From: Mitsuaria sp. GD03876
Lineage (GTDB): Bacteria; Pseudomonadota; Gammaproteobacteria; Burkholderiales; Burkholderiaceae_C
Direction: 5' to 3'
Assembly (NCBI RefSeq): GCF_029840635.1
Contig: NZ_JAOCCU010000008.1
Location: 62,001-126,000 of the forward strand
Length of the DNA stretch: 64,000 bases
Under the pieces are notes generated by a model. It did not search any database and had not been told where the DNA came from. It saw only the letters and a program-made list of their open reading frames with translations. The position numbers were made by a program, and so were the translations under genes. Of this stretch, positions 10,123 through 23,766 are shown in pieces. Each line of letters opens with the position of its first letter. The stretch's first letter is position 1.

Positions 10123-10500
10123 ATGAGCAACCCCCACAAGGGCCGCACCGGCCTGAACCGCATCCTGCACGCGGCCGGCTACTCCTGGGCCGGCCTGGTC
10201 GCCGCCTACCGCGGCGAAAGCGCCTTCCGCCAGGAAACCTGGCTGAGCATCATCGGCGTGCCGCTCGCTTTCCTGGTCGGCAAGGACTGGGTGCAGGTGG
10301 CGCTGCTGGCCGGCTCGCTGATCCTCGTGCTGATCGTGGAACTGCTGAATTCGGCGGTCGAAGCCGTCGTCGATCGCGTGTCGTTCGAACTGCACGACCT
10401 CAGCAAGCGCGCCAAGGACATCGCCAGCGCCGCCGTGCTGCTGTCGTTGGTGCTGGCGGGCGGCATCTGGGCCGCCGCGATCTGGCAGCACCTGCGCTGA
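10123..10500 (+). CDS. dgkA: Diacylglycerol kinase (prokaryotic type)
   Basis: A 125-residue inner-membrane trimeric kinase that phosphorylates diacylglycerol to phosphatidic acid, recycling lipid left after membrane-derived glucan or lipid A modification. Three transmembrane helices and the signature VELLNSAVEAVVDRVSFELHDLSKRAKDIASAAV (residues about 69-102, containing the E-x-x-N-T/S-A-x-E core) are visible. It ends at a strong terminator shared with the convergent glnK. Confidence 0.95.
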   Translation: MSNPHKGRTGLNRILHAAGYSWAGLVAAYRGESAFRQETWLSIIGVPLAFLVGKDWVQVALLAGSLILVLIVELLNSAVEAVVDRVSFELHDLSKRAKDIASAAVLLSLVLAGGIWAAAIWQHLR

Positions 10501-10546
10501 AGGGGAACGCCGGCCTCGCGCCGGGTCCGCCAAGCCCCGAATGAAC

Positions 10547-10578
10547 AAGGGCGGGACGCCGATCGGCGCCCCGCCCTT
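10547..10578. terminator. Bidirectional terminator between dgkA and glnK
   Basis: AAGGGCGGG (10547-10555) pairs with CCCGCCCTT (10570-10578), with an inner CGCC/GGCG extension. T-containing tracts lie on both flanks. It sits between two convergent genes. Confidence 0.75.
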
Positions 10579-10613
10579 CCTGTTTCCAGCGGCCCGCGGC
10601 GCGGGCCCGGCGG

Positions 10614-10997
<384 letters not shown>

Positions 10998-11073
10998 TTA
11001 AGCACGGATCGTTTCGCGCGGGCTCCCTCCATCGGCGAAGGGAGTCATCGCGCGAGCGCGTCGCGGACCGCGC

Positions 11074-13197
<2,124 letters not shown>

Positions 13198-13246
13198 CCT
13201 GCCACCAAAGCGCGGGCTTTGAGCTTGCCCCTAAGATTTGCCGCGC

Positions 13247-14458
13247 ATGACCGCCACCCCCTCCTCCCCGCCCGATCCCGTGCCCGCCGACGCGCACGCG
13301 CCGCAGCCGCTGATCCGCGTCGACGACGATCCCGCCGCGCTGCCGCGCGATCAATGGAACGCGTTGCTGGCCGCCTCGCCGCTGCCCTCGCCGTTCATGA
13401 AGCTCGAGTACCTGCAGGCGATGCAGGCCTCGGGGTCCGCCGTCGCGAAGAAGGGCTGGCAGGCGCAGTTCCTCAGCGTCTGGGAAGGCGACACGCTGAT
13501 CGCCGCCTGCCCGGCCTACCTGAAGGGGCACTCCTACGGCGAGTACGTGTTCGACTGGGCCTGGGCCGATGCCTACGAGCGCCACGGCCTCGCGTACTAC
13601 CCCAAGCTGCTGGTCGCGGTGCCCTTCACGCCGGTGCCCGGCAGCCGGCTGCTGGCGCGCGACGACGAGGCGCGCGCGTGGCTGGTGAAGGCGCTGCAGG
13701 CGCTCACGACCCGGTCCGAGCTGTCGTCGGTGCACGTGCTCTTCGGCGACGCGCGGGACCAGCGCGCGCTGACCGGCGACGGCTGGCTGGCACGGCAACA
13801 GGTGCAGTTCCACTGGACCGGCGACGGCGAGCCGCGCTCGTTCGCCGACTACCTCGCGACGCTGCAGCGCGAGAAGCGCAAGAAGATCCAGCAGGAGCGG
13901 CGCAAGGTCGCCGAGGCCGGCATCCGCTTCGAGGCGCTGCGCGGCGACGCGATCACGGGCGAGGACTGGGACTTCTTCCACGAGTGCTACACGCGGACCT
14001 ACCTCGCGCACCGCAACAAGCCCTACCTGACGCGCGACTTCTTCGCGCGCATGGCCGCGGACATGGCCGATCACTGGCTGATGTTCATCGCGCGCGATGA
14101 GCAGGGGGATCGCGTGGCGGCGTCGCTGGTGGCGATCGACGAATCGCAGCGCGCCGCCTACGGGCGCTACTGGGGCGCGACGCGCTACATCCCCAACCTG
14201 CATTTCGACGCCTGCTACTACCAGCCGCTGGCCTGGTGCCTGGAGAACGGCTGGCGCCGCTTCGAAGGCGGCGCGCAGGGCGAGCACAAGATGGCGCGCG
14301 GCCTGATGCCGGTGGCGACGCACTCGGCGCACTGGCTCGCGCATCCGCAGTTCCGCGAGGCGGTCGCCGATTTCCTCCAGCGCGAAGGTCAGGCGATGGA
14401 CGAGTACATCGACGAGCTGGAACGGCACCGGCCATTCAAGGCGCCGCGCCCCGAATGA
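13247..14458 (+). CDS. FemAB-like GNAT family acyltransferase
   Basis: A 403-residue cytoplasmic protein of the family annotated as peptidogalycan biosynthesis/FemAB-like. Recognisable blocks are SPFMKLEYLQAMQASGS, AACPAYLKGHSYGEYVFDWAWADAYERHGL, REKRKKIQQERRKV and the C-terminal FEGGAQGEHKMARGL. The family has a double GNAT fold; the substrate is unknown. The start chosen is the ATG at 13247 rather than a TTG three codons earlier. TAAGAT ends 9 bases before it. It is divergent from nadE and stops 18 bases from the convergent next gene. Confidence 0.82.
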   Translation: MTATPSSPPDPVPADAHAPQPLIRVDDDPAALPRDQWNALLAASPLPSPFMKLEYLQAMQASGSAVAKKGWQAQFLSVWEGDTLIAACPAYLKGHSYGEYVFDWAWADAYERHGLAYYPKLLVAVPFTPVPGSRLLARDDEARAWLVKALQALTTRSELSSVHVLFGDARDQRALTGDGWLARQQVQFHWTGDGEPRSFADYLATLQREKRKKIQQERRKVAEAGIRFEALRGDAITGEDWDFFHECYTRTYLAHRNKPYLTRDFFARMAADMADHWLMFIARDEQGDRVAASLVAIDESQRAAYGRYWGATRYIPNLHFDACYYQPLAWCLENGWRRFEGGAQGEHKMARGLMPVATHSAHWLAHPQFREAVADFLQREGQAMDEYIDELERHRPFKAPRPE

Positions 14459-14476
14459 GCCGCCTCGCGCAGGGCC

Positions 14477-15535
14477 TCAGGCCCGCCCGCGCTCCTCGAG
14501 CGCCAGCGACGCGAAGGCCAGCAGCGACGCCACGTCCTCCTTCCTGCTGAACGCTTCTGGATCGCGTTGCATGCGCACCTGCATGCACACCGTCTCCACG
14601 AGGTCGGCCAACTCGGACCGACTCCGACCGCCGCGGTCGATGTGTCGTTGAATCTCCCAGGCCGCGCCGTACACCGCGGAGCGCCGATCGCCGTCGGGGC
14701 TCATGAAGGCCACGGTCCGGTTGCCGGCGAGGTCCTGCCCGCGCAGGTGGCGGCAGGCCGCGAGCAGCGCGCCCGGCGAGATCGCCCGGTCGTAGGCGCA
14801 CGGGATCCGCAGCCAGGCCAGGTCCTGGGCGATGGCGCCGGCTTCGCGGCGTGTGGCGTCCTCCCACGGGTCGGCCGCGAACGGTCGGCCCTTGGCATCG
14901 AACCGGTGCGGCTGCATCACCATCGAAACCGCGCGGGACCGCGCCTCCGGCCCCAAAGCCGTCTCCTTCTTTTCCTCCACGTGGCCGCCGCCGACGCCCT
15001 TCCCCTTGAAGGTCACCGTGTGGTCCTTGAACGCCGTCGGTGCGGTGCTGCGCATGCAGTGGTTGAGCTGCCTCGCCTCCTCGGGAAGGCCGAGATCGAC
15101 CACCACGGCGACCTGATGCTCGGCGCAGGCCGCCGCCCAGGCGATCGAGTCCTTCACGCGCGGGGAAGCCATCGCGAGGCTTCGGCCGCCGGGCGCCGAG
15201 TCCCTCGACAGCCACGACGCATGCAGTTGATCCGGGGTTGTCGCGGCTGCCTTGTCCGACACCTCGAGGCGGGTCGCGGCCGGTAGCGGACGGTCGGGCG
15301 CGGCGCTGCCGGCGAGCCGCTGGGTCGTGGACCCAGGTGGCAACTGCTGAAGCGCCTGGTCCAACCCGGAGCGGATCGCGTCCGCCTGCTTCAGCGAGGC
15401 CGACCAGAGGCCGACATGGGCGCCGCGGAGATCGGCAGGCGGGCGAAGCGCGGCGGCGCCAGGGGACGGCGTGGACTTCGCGGTCGAGCCGAAGGAGAAG
15501 GGCAGCGCGTGGAACAAGCGGGAGATCGGGTTCAT
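14477..15535 (-). CDS. Degenerate YopH/SptP-like tyrosine phosphatase homologue
   Basis: I recognise no named gene, but the C-terminal 260 of 352 residues follow bacterial tyrosine phosphatases block by block. LHASWLSRD at 104-112 matches the LNANYI segment, WAAACAEHQVAVVVDL (133-148) the core strand, and AYDRAISPGALL (247-258) the WPD loop with Asp kept. ETVCMQVRMQRDPEAFSRKED (314-334) closely resembles the YopH Q-loop, MRVQRN. The P-loop reads MSPDGDRRS (278-286): Ser279 stands where the catalytic Cys belongs and Arg285 is kept. Residues 1-90 are Ser/Ala/Pro-rich, like type III effector N-termini. Predicted inactive as a phosphatase. No signal peptide or chaperone gene is seen. Confidence 0.55.
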   Translation of the reverse strand: MNPISRLFHALPFSFGSTAKSTPSPGAAALRPPADLRGAHVGLWSASLKQADAIRSGLDQALQQLPPGSTTQRLAGSAAPDRPLPAATRLEVSDKAAATTPDQLHASWLSRDSAPGGRSLAMASPRVKDSIAWAAACAEHQVAVVVDLGLPEEARQLNHCMRSTAPTAFKDHTVTFKGKGVGGGHVEEKKETALGPEARSRAVSMVMQPHRFDAKGRPFAADPWEDATRREAGAIAQDLAWLRIPCAYDRAISPGALLAACRHLRGQDLAGNRTVAFMSPDGDRRSAVYGAAWEIQRHIDRGGRSRSELADLVETVCMQVRMQRDPEAFSRKEDVASLLAFASLALEERGRA

Positions 15536-15697
15536 GGATGACGGGCGGTTCGTTGAACGAGCCCATCAGTTGTCATCCGCTCACCCGGGCGCTCGCGGCC
15601 GCGGCGCCAACTTGTTCGAATCGAGGTTGTTCGCGGTCGACGTCAGGCCTGCGCCAGATCGACATCGCGCGAACCTGGCACCGGCCTCACTCCGCCA

Positions 15698-16942
15698 TCA
15701 GGTCGAGGTCGACGTCGCCAGCCGCGGCTGGCCCTGCACCGCCACGCCGGCGTGCTCGCGGAACAGCTTGGCCAGGCGGGCAGCCGCGTCGTCGATGTCG
15801 TGACGCGCCAGCACGCGCACGCGGGCGGCCTCGCCCTTGCGCTGCAGCTCGGCGTCGTCGCAGCGCAGGCACTCGAGCATCGCCTGCGCCAGCGGCGCCG
15901 GATCGCCGGCCGGCACCAGCCAGCCGTTCTCGGGCCGGACCAGCTCGGGGATCGCCGCGATCGCGGTGCTGATCACCGGGCGGCTCAGCGCCATCGACTC
16001 CATCACCACCACCGGCAGGCCTTCCGCGAAGCTCGACACCACCAGCGCGCGCGAGGCCAGCATCTCCTCGCGCACCTGGTCGCTGCTGATCCAGCCGGTG
16101 ATGCGCACGCGGTCGCGCAGGCGCAGCGCGTCGATGCGGGCCTCGACCGGCTCGCGCAACTCGCCGTCGCCGGCCAGCACCAGCTCGAAGTCGACGCCCT
16201 GGGCCGCGACCAGCGCCGCGGCCTCCAGCATCAGCAGGTGGCCCTTCTGCTCGCACAGCCGGCCCACGGCCAGCAGGCGGCGGCCGGTCGCCGGCGCGGC
16301 ATGGGTCTCGTGGAAGGCGGGTTCGACGCCGCAGGGCACGATGGGGATCTTGGGCCAGTGCGCGTGGTCGACCCAGCGGTAGATCTGGCTGCGGCAGAAC
16401 GACGAGATCGCGACGACGAAGCGCGAGCGCCGGATCTTCTCGCCCAGGTGCAGCATCTCGGGCCGGTCGAATTCCTCCGAGCCGTGGCAGGTGAAGCTGT
16501 AGCCGGGACCGCCGAGCGCCTCGATCAGCAGTGCCACCTCGGTCGCGTTGGTGCCGAAGTGCGCATGCACGTGGGTCACGCCCTCGGCGCGCAGCAGCGG
16601 CACCGCCAGGCAGGCCTCGGCCAGGTAGATGAAGTGGACCGGCAGCGGCCGGTCGGCGCGTCGGCCCAGCTTGATCGTCAGCGCCAGCGCCGACAGGAAC
16701 TTCGCCGGCGAACTCAGCGCCTGGCGGACCATCGCCTTGAGCAGCGGACCCACGCCGCCGCGCAGCAGGTAGTGGGTGCGGGTCTTCTCGTCCTGGTCGG
16801 TCGGGTCGGGCGCGGCGTCGTCCCACCCCCGCACCGCCAGCCGCATCACGTCGATGCCGAGTTTTTCCACCGCGAGGATCTCGCGGCGGATGAAGGTGTG
16901 GCTGACCTTGGGATAGTGGTTGAGCAGGTAGGCGACTTTCAC
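15698..16942 (-). CDS. Glycosyltransferase family 4
   Basis: A 414-residue GT-B retaining glycosyltransferase, similar in layout to the colanic-acid enzyme WcaL. The start chosen is the GTG at 16942 (VKVAYLLNHYPKVSHTFIRREI), with GGAAG nine bases upstream; a longer frame adds a poor N-terminus. Features are FTCHGSEEFDRPE, VPCGVEPAFHE and the donor-binding E-x7-E region SSFAEGLPVVVMESMALSRPVISTA. It probably adds a sugar during exopolysaccharide or lipid-linked glycan assembly, but it stands alone with no polysaccharide cluster around it. The 162 bases beyond its stop hold no gene. Confidence 0.87.
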   Translation of the reverse strand: MKVAYLLNHYPKVSHTFIRREILAVEKLGIDVMRLAVRGWDDAAPDPTDQDEKTRTHYLLRGGVGPLLKAMVRQALSSPAKFLSALALTIKLGRRADRPLPVHFIYLAEACLAVPLLRAEGVTHVHAHFGTNATEVALLIEALGGPGYSFTCHGSEEFDRPEMLHLGEKIRRSRFVVAISSFCRSQIYRWVDHAHWPKIPIVPCGVEPAFHETHAAPATGRRLLAVGRLCEQKGHLLMLEAAALVAAQGVDFELVLAGDGELREPVEARIDALRLRDRVRITGWISSDQVREEMLASRALVVSSFAEGLPVVVMESMALSRPVISTAIAAIPELVRPENGWLVPAGDPAPLAQAMLECLRCDDAELQRKGEAARVRVLARHDIDDAAARLAKLFREHAGVAVQGQPRLATSTST

Positions 16943-17100
16943 GTGACGAAACTTCCGTAGGGGTGAACCCGCCCATTTTGGTGCCGCGCGCACCAACGGC
17001 ACAACGCCCCTCCCCAAAGCGGGGACAGTCCAGATGTAACGCACCGTGATGGCATCCGCCTTGCCGGGCGGAAACCCTTGCAGTCGGAAACGTCGGAAAC

Positions 17101-17124
17101 GAAAAAGCGCCCCGAGGGGCGCTT
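17101..17124 (-). terminator. Intrinsic terminator after ppa
   Basis: Minus-strand AAGCGCCCC pairs with GGGGCGCTT across a very short loop and is followed by five T residues. It lies about 57 bases downstream of the ppa stop. The remaining bases to the glycosyltransferase start (16943-17100) show nothing recognisable. Confidence 0.85.
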
Positions 17125-17180
17125 GGTGGTCGGCCCTTGGCGGGCCGGGGCTCGCCGCTGGGGCGGGCCCGCCGGGGCGA

Positions 17181-17720
17181 TCAGGCCTGCTGCGACTTCG
17201 CGTAATTGGCCATGCCGTCGGTGATCTCCTTCTTGGCGGCTTCCGGGCCTTCCCAGCCCTTGACCTTCACCCACTTGCCGGCCTCGAGGTCCTTGTAGTG
17301 CTCGAAGAAGTGCTGGATCGCCTTCAAGCGCATCTGGTTGATGTCCTCGGGCTTGGTCCAGTGCTCGTAGATCGGCAGGATCTTGGTCGTCGGCACGGCC
17401 AGCAGCTTGGCGTCGCCGCCGGCTTCGTCGTCCATCTGCAGCACGCCGATGGCGCGGCAGGTCACCACCACGCCGGGGGTCAGCGGGAACGGCGTGATCA
17501 CCAGCACGTCCACCGGGTCGCCGTCGTCGGCCAGCGTCTGCGGGACGTAGCCGTAGTTGCACGGGTAATGCATCGCCGTCGTCATGAAGCGGTCGACGAA
17601 CAGCGCGCCGCTTTCCTTGTCGACCTCGTACTTGATCGGGTCGGCGTTCATCGGGATCTCGATGACGACGTTGAACTGCTCGGGCGCCTTCGCGCCGGGG
17701 GTGACTTTGTGCAGGCTCAT
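17181..17720 (-). CDS. ppa: Inorganic pyrophosphatase (soluble, family I)
   Basis: A 179-residue cytosolic Mg-dependent enzyme that hydrolyses pyrophosphate and pulls biosynthetic reactions forward. Family I active-site residues are visible in [40 protein letters not shown] (the D-x-D-P-x-D-V signature) and GDAKLLAVP. Typical length for the bacterial enzyme. A proton-pumping pyrophosphatase is encoded 3.8 kb away, so the cell has both ways to dispose of pyrophosphate. Confidence 0.97.
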   Translation of the reverse strand: MSLHKVTPGAKAPEQFNVVIEIPMNADPIKYEVDKESGALFVDRFMTTAMHYPCNYGYVPQTLADDGDPVDVLVITPFPLTPGVVVTCRAIGVLQMDDEAGGDAKLLAVPTTKILPIYEHWTKPEDINQMRLKAIQHFFEHYKDLEAGKWVKVKGWEGPEAAKKEITDGMANYAKSQQA

Positions 17721-17835
17721 GGTGGTGGACAGCGGTGAATACGGGGGAATCCGGGCCGGGACCCGGAAAGACCGAGATTCTAGAGGCTCGCCTGAACCGG
17801 CCCTGACGCCCTCCCCCGCGGCGCGGGATTCATCG

Positions 17836-18789
17836 TCACGTCGTCAGGCTGTGCGCGGGGCGCTCGCCGGCCAGCGCCTGCGCCAGGCTGTCCAGCACCA
17901 TCTCGCCCATCGCGGCGCGGGTCTCCTCGGTCGCGCTGGCGCGGTGCGCCTGCAGCACCACATGGTCCATGTCCAGCAGCGCCGGCGGGACATGCGGCTC
18001 GTCGGCGAAGACATCCAGCCCCGCGCCGGCGATGCGCCGTTCCTGCAGCGCCTTCACCAGGTCCGCCTCCTTCACCAGCCGGCCGCGCGCGACGTTGACC
18101 AGGAAGCCGCGCGGCCCCAGCGCCTCCAGCACCGGCATGTCGATCAGGTCGCGGGCCTGGTCCGCGGCGGCGCAGACGATCAGCGCGTCGCTGTCGCGGG
18201 CGAGCTGGACCAGGTCGGCCTCGAAAGCCCAGGGCACGCCGGGGATCGCCTTCAGGTCGGTGTAGCGCACCGGGCAGCCGAAGGCGCCGAGGCGCTCCGC
18301 CACCGCGCGACCCACGCGCCCCAGCCCGACGATGCCCACGCGCATGCCGCTGACGCGGCGCGCCAGCGGGATCGCGCCGGGCTGCGGGAACTTGGGCCAC
18401 AGGCCGCCGCGCACGAAGCGGTCGACCGAGGCCAGCTGGCGGCAGGTGGCCAGCAGCAGGCCCAGCGCCATGTCGGCCACGTCCTCGGTCAGCGCGCCGA
18501 AGGTGCCGGTCACCGGCAGCCCGCGCTCGCGGGCGTAGGCGAGGTCCACCGCGTCGGTGCCGACGCCGTTCACCGCGACGACCTCGAGCGCCGGGAGCCG
18601 CTCCATCACCGAGCGGGAGATCCCCGTGTGCCCGCCGGTGATCACGCCGCGCATCGCCGCGCCGTGAACCGCCAGGTAGGCGTCGGGGTCCGCCTGCTCG
18701 TACAGGCGGTGCATCGTGTAGCGCTCGTCCAGCCGCGCGTTGATCGACGGCACGAGGATGGGGTTCAGTTGGAGGATGTGCGGTTTCAT
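17836..18789 (-). CDS. D-isomer-specific 2-hydroxyacid dehydrogenase
   Basis: A 317-residue NAD(P)-dependent dehydrogenase of the glyoxylate/hydroxypyruvate reductase type. The nucleotide-binding motif is [20 protein letters not shown]. Catalytic Arg, Glu and His are in [21 protein letters not shown] and [10 protein letters not shown]; the family usually has P-H in the last. The ATG at 18789 (MKPHILQLN) has GAGAG upstream; an ATG five codons earlier overlaps the preceding stop (ATGA). It is cotranscribed with the TctC-like binding protein, which suggests a role in use of an imported hydroxy- or tricarboxylic acid. Confidence 0.88.
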   Translation of the reverse strand: MKPHILQLNPILVPSINARLDERYTMHRLYEQADPDAYLAVHGAAMRGVITGGHTGISRSVMERLPALEVVAVNGVGTDAVDLAYARERGLPVTGTFGALTEDVADMALGLLLATCRQLASVDRFVRGGLWPKFPQPGAIPLARRVSGMRVGIVGLGRVGRAVAERLGAFGCPVRYTDLKAIPGVPWAFEADLVQLARDSDALIVCAAADQARDLIDMPVLEALGPRGFLVNVARGRLVKEADLVKALQERRIAGAGLDVFADEPHVPPALLDMDHVVLQAHRASATEETRAAMGEMVLDSLAQALAGERPAHSLTT

Positions 18790-18800
18790 CGGGTGCTCTC

Positions 18801-19778
18801 TCATTCCGGCTGGATGCCCGCCGTCTTGATGACGGCGCCCCAGCGTTGGTACTCGGCGGCCTGGAACGCGGCCAGCTCGGCCGGCGTCGAGGTGAAGGGC
18901 TCCATGCCGTTCTGCTCGACGAAGCGCTTGACCGGCTCCGCGGTCATGGCCTTGCGCATCAGCGCGTTGATCCTGTCCACCACCGCCGCCGGCGTGCCGG
19001 CCGGGGCGTAGACGGCGTTCCAGTAACTGATCTCGTAGCCGGGCAGCCCGGCCTCGGCGATCGTCGGCAGGTCCGGCACCAGCGGCGAGCGCGCCGGGCT
19101 GCTGACGCCCAGCGCCTTGAGCTTGCCGGCCTTGACCTGCGGCAGGCTGGTCGTGAGGTCGACGATCATCAGGTCGACCTGCCCGCCGACCAGGTCCACC
19201 ATCGCCTGCGGATTGGCCTTGTACGGGACGTAGGTCAGCTGCGTGCGCGTCATCTGCTGGAACAGCTCGGCCGCGACGCGCGCCGAGGAACTGCCGGCGC
19301 CGAAGGTCAGTTGCTGCTTCTTCGCGATCGCGCTGAGCTCGGTGACGTTGCGCGCGGCGATGCGGGGATTCGTGACCAGCAGCAGGTAGCCCTTGACGAG
19401 CGCGCCGACCGGCGCGAAGTCCTTCACCGGGTCGTAGGCCAGCTTGCGGAACAGGTGCGGGTTGGCGGCCTGCGTCGTGTTGGTCGTCATGAACAGCGTG
19501 TAGCCGTCGGCCGCGGCCCGCGCCACGGACTGCGCGGCGATGCCGCCGCTGGCGCCGGCCTTGTTGTCGACGATCACCGGCACCTTGGTCGCGGCGGTGA
19601 TCTCGGTGCCGATGGCGCGGGCCAGGCCGTCGGTCGTGCTGCCGGGGCTGGAGCCGACGACGATCGTGATCGGCCGCGACGGGTAGGCGGCCGGCGCGCC
19701 CTGCGCGAAGGCGCCGAGGGACACGAGGCAGGCGGAACTCAGCAACGACAGCGCGGCGGCGCGGCGGATGGGATTCAT
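18801..19778 (-). CDS. Bug/TctC family periplasmic substrate-binding protein
   Basis: A 325-residue extracytoplasmic binding protein for the tripartite tricarboxylate family, abundant in Burkholderiales. The signal peptide is MNPIRRAAALSLLSSACLVSLGAFA, and the mature part starts with the family hallmark YPSRPITIVVGSSPGSTTDGLAR. The ATG at 19778 was chosen over an upstream in-frame start because it begins the signal peptide. No TctA/TctB membrane genes are nearby, the usual orphan situation. The ligand is unknown; its dehydrogenase partner and the divergent citrate synthase homologue suggest a small carboxylate. Confidence 0.9.
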   Translation of the reverse strand: MNPIRRAAALSLLSSACLVSLGAFAQGAPAAYPSRPITIVVGSSPGSTTDGLARAIGTEITAATKVPVIVDNKAGASGGIAAQSVARAAADGYTLFMTTNTTQAANPHLFRKLAYDPVKDFAPVGALVKGYLLLVTNPRIAARNVTELSAIAKKQQLTFGAGSSSARVAAELFQQMTRTQLTYVPYKANPQAMVDLVGGQVDLMIVDLTTSLPQVKAGKLKALGVSSPARSPLVPDLPTIAEAGLPGYEISYWNAVYAPAGTPAAVVDRINALMRKAMTAEPVKRFVEQNGMEPFTSTPAELAAFQAAEYQRWGAVIKTAGIQPE

Positions 19779-19878
19779 GCGGTTGTCTCCGAGGGTGGAC
19801 GGTGGCGCGGCGTCGCGGGACTCTGTCGGCCCTCGTCGATGTCGCGTGAGCTCATGCTGGCAGCGGCGCCATGACCGG

Positions 19879-19901
19879 TCAATATTGATCGTCAAGATCA
19901 A
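19879..19901. promoter_or_regulatory. Overlapping palindromes in the tctC/citrate-synthase divergent region
   Basis: TCAATATTGA (19879-19888) is a perfect 10-bp palindrome. It overlaps the inverted repeat TTGATC-GTCAA-GATCAA (19885-19901). This AT-rich patch in a GC-rich intergenic region is a plausible operator for the divergent pair. No cognate regulator is proven. Confidence 0.45.
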
Positions 19902-19969
19902 CCGTCCTCGATGGATACGATGATTGCTGGCATCCGGCCTCGATGTGATCGACGTGGACGGGTGTCATG

Positions 19970-19990
19970 TTGACGACTACATTGACGACT
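19970..19990. repeat. 9-bp direct repeat before the citrate synthase homologue
   Basis: TTGACGACT occurs at 19970-19978 and again at 19982-19990, a 12-bp period, 26 bases before the ATG at 20016. It could be a regulator half-site pair or chance. Confidence 0.4.
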
Positions 19991-20015
19991 CCAACCCCGA
20001 CGAAAGCTCCCTCGG

Positions 20016-21266
20016 ATGGCGACCTGGATGACCCTGGACGAAGCGCGCGCGGTACTCGGCGTGCGCGCGCAGACGATCTACGCGTACGTGAGCCGCGGGC
20101 GCATCGGCGTCGGCCCCAATCCGCAGGACTCGCGCCGCAGCCTGTACCGCGCGGAGGACGTGAACGCGCTGCGGCGTCGCAAGGAAACGGGACGCACGCG
20201 GGAGACGCTCGCGGCGACGACGCTGTTCGGCGCGGAGCCCAGCGTGCCGACCTCGATCTCGACCTTCGCCGGCGGGCGGCCGTTCTATCGCGGCGTCGAT
20301 GTCGTCGAACTCGCCGCGACCGCGACGCTGGAGGACACCGCGCGGCTGCTGTGGGACGCCGCCGAGACGCCGCGCCTGGCCCGTCCCGCGATCACGGCGA
20401 TCACGGCGTCCGCGGCGAACGCCGCAGGCACGCCGGCCGCCGCGCCGTTGGCCCTTGTCGCGACACTCCCGGCCGGACGCGCGCGCGCCTTCGCGGAGCT
20501 GGCGGCGCTCGCGGCGACCGGCCACTCGACGCGCGGCCGCGTCGCCCGCGTGCTGGTGGAGGAAGCGTCGGCGCTCGTGGGCCGGCTGGCCGGCGCATTC
20601 GGCGCCGCCGACGACGACGGCTCGCCGCTGCACGAGCGCCTGGCGCGCGGCTGGGGCCAGTCGCGCGCGGTGGCCACGCTGCTGCGCAAGACGCTGGTGC
20701 TTGGCGCGGACCATGAGATCACCGCGTCCGCGTTCTCGGCGCGCATCACGGCGTCGACCGGCGCGTCGCTGCCGGCCTGCCTGCTGGCGGGACTGGCGAC
20801 CTTCTCCGGCCCGCTGCACGGCGACGCGACCGGCCGCGTGCGCACGCTGTTCGACGAGGTCGAGCGCGACGGCGCCGACGCGGTCGTGGACCGCTACCTG
20901 TCGGCGGCGATGCCGATCCCCGGCTTCGGCCACCACATCTATCCCGACGGCGATCCGCGCGCCGCGGCGCTGCTGGCGGACTTCAAGCCGCCGGCGGCGA
21001 TCGCGCGGCTGATCGAGCGCGTGGTCGCGCTGACCGGCCTGCCGCCGTCCATGGACGTGGCGCTCGCCGCGCTGGTCGCCCGTTACCGGCTGCCGGCCGA
21101 CGCGGGCTTCGCCGTCTTCGCGATCGCGCGCAGCGTCGGCCTGCTGGCGCATGCGATGGAGCAGCTCGACGTGGATTCGGTGATCCGGCCGCGCGGCCGC
21201 TACACCGGGCCGAGCGCCGCGCAGGCGCCGGATCCGCGCCGGGCGCGGCGGATGAAGAACGCGTAA
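20016..21266 (+). CDS. Citrate synthase family protein with N-terminal helix-turn-helix
   Basis: A 416-residue fusion. Residues 3-55 look like a MerR/excisionase-type DNA-binding domain (MTLDEARAVLGVRAQTIYAYVSRGRI...RRSLYRAEDVNAL). Residues 70-400 are a citrate synthase fold: FAGGRPFYRGVDV, His233 in GADHE, His268 in GPLHG, GFGHHIYPDGDPRA at 303-315, and Asp347 in SMDVALA. All three catalytic positions (His, His, Asp) are therefore present. The central part is Ala-rich and unusual. It could be an enzyme (citrate or methylcitrate synthase-like) or an acyl-CoA/oxoacid-sensing regulator of the divergent tctC-dehydrogenase pair. Confidence 0.85.
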   Translation: MATWMTLDEARAVLGVRAQTIYAYVSRGRIGVGPNPQDSRRSLYRAEDVNALRRRKETGRTRETLAATTLFGAEPSVPTSISTFAGGRPFYRGVDVVELAATATLEDTARLLWDAAETPRLARPAITAITASAANAAGTPAAAPLALVATLPAGRARAFAELAALAATGHSTRGRVARVLVEEASALVGRLAGAFGAADDDGSPLHERLARGWGQSRAVATLLRKTLVLGADHEITASAFSARITASTGASLPACLLAGLATFSGPLHGDATGRVRTLFDEVERDGADAVVDRYLSAAMPIPGFGHHIYPDGDPRAAALLADFKPPAAIARLIERVVALTGLPPSMDVALAALVARYRLPADAGFAVFAIARSVGLLAHAMEQLDVDSVIRPRGRYTGPSAAQAPDPRRARRMKNA

Positions 21267-21509
21267 AGGCTGCCGCCGGGGCAGGCGCCATGCCCGGGGC
21301 CAGTTCTTGCCCCTCCCTCTCGCGGCGCCCCGCAACGCCTGACACCCGCCTTGCAAAGCCTTCGAATCCGCTGGTAAACGCTCATGCCGTGCGATAGGCA
21401 CGGCCTTAGCATCGCCCGACGGACTGTTGCTGTTGCGTGCGCGCAGGCCCGGCGCCCGCTGGATGGAACGTCTTCACAGGATGGCGAATCAGCGAGAGGA
21501 GACACACAC

Positions 21510-23714
<2,205 letters not shown>

Positions 23715-23766
23715 CCCGTCAGTTCGTCGACCGCGGCCCGAAGGGGCCCGCGGTCGATCCGCTCCG

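Noticed and set aside
15540-15700. TTCG pairs upstream of the phosphatase-like gene, considered as a plant-inducible (hrpII/PIP) box
   Set aside because: The two TTCG elements are 11 bases apart instead of 16 and face the wrong way; no GGAACC-type hrp box either.
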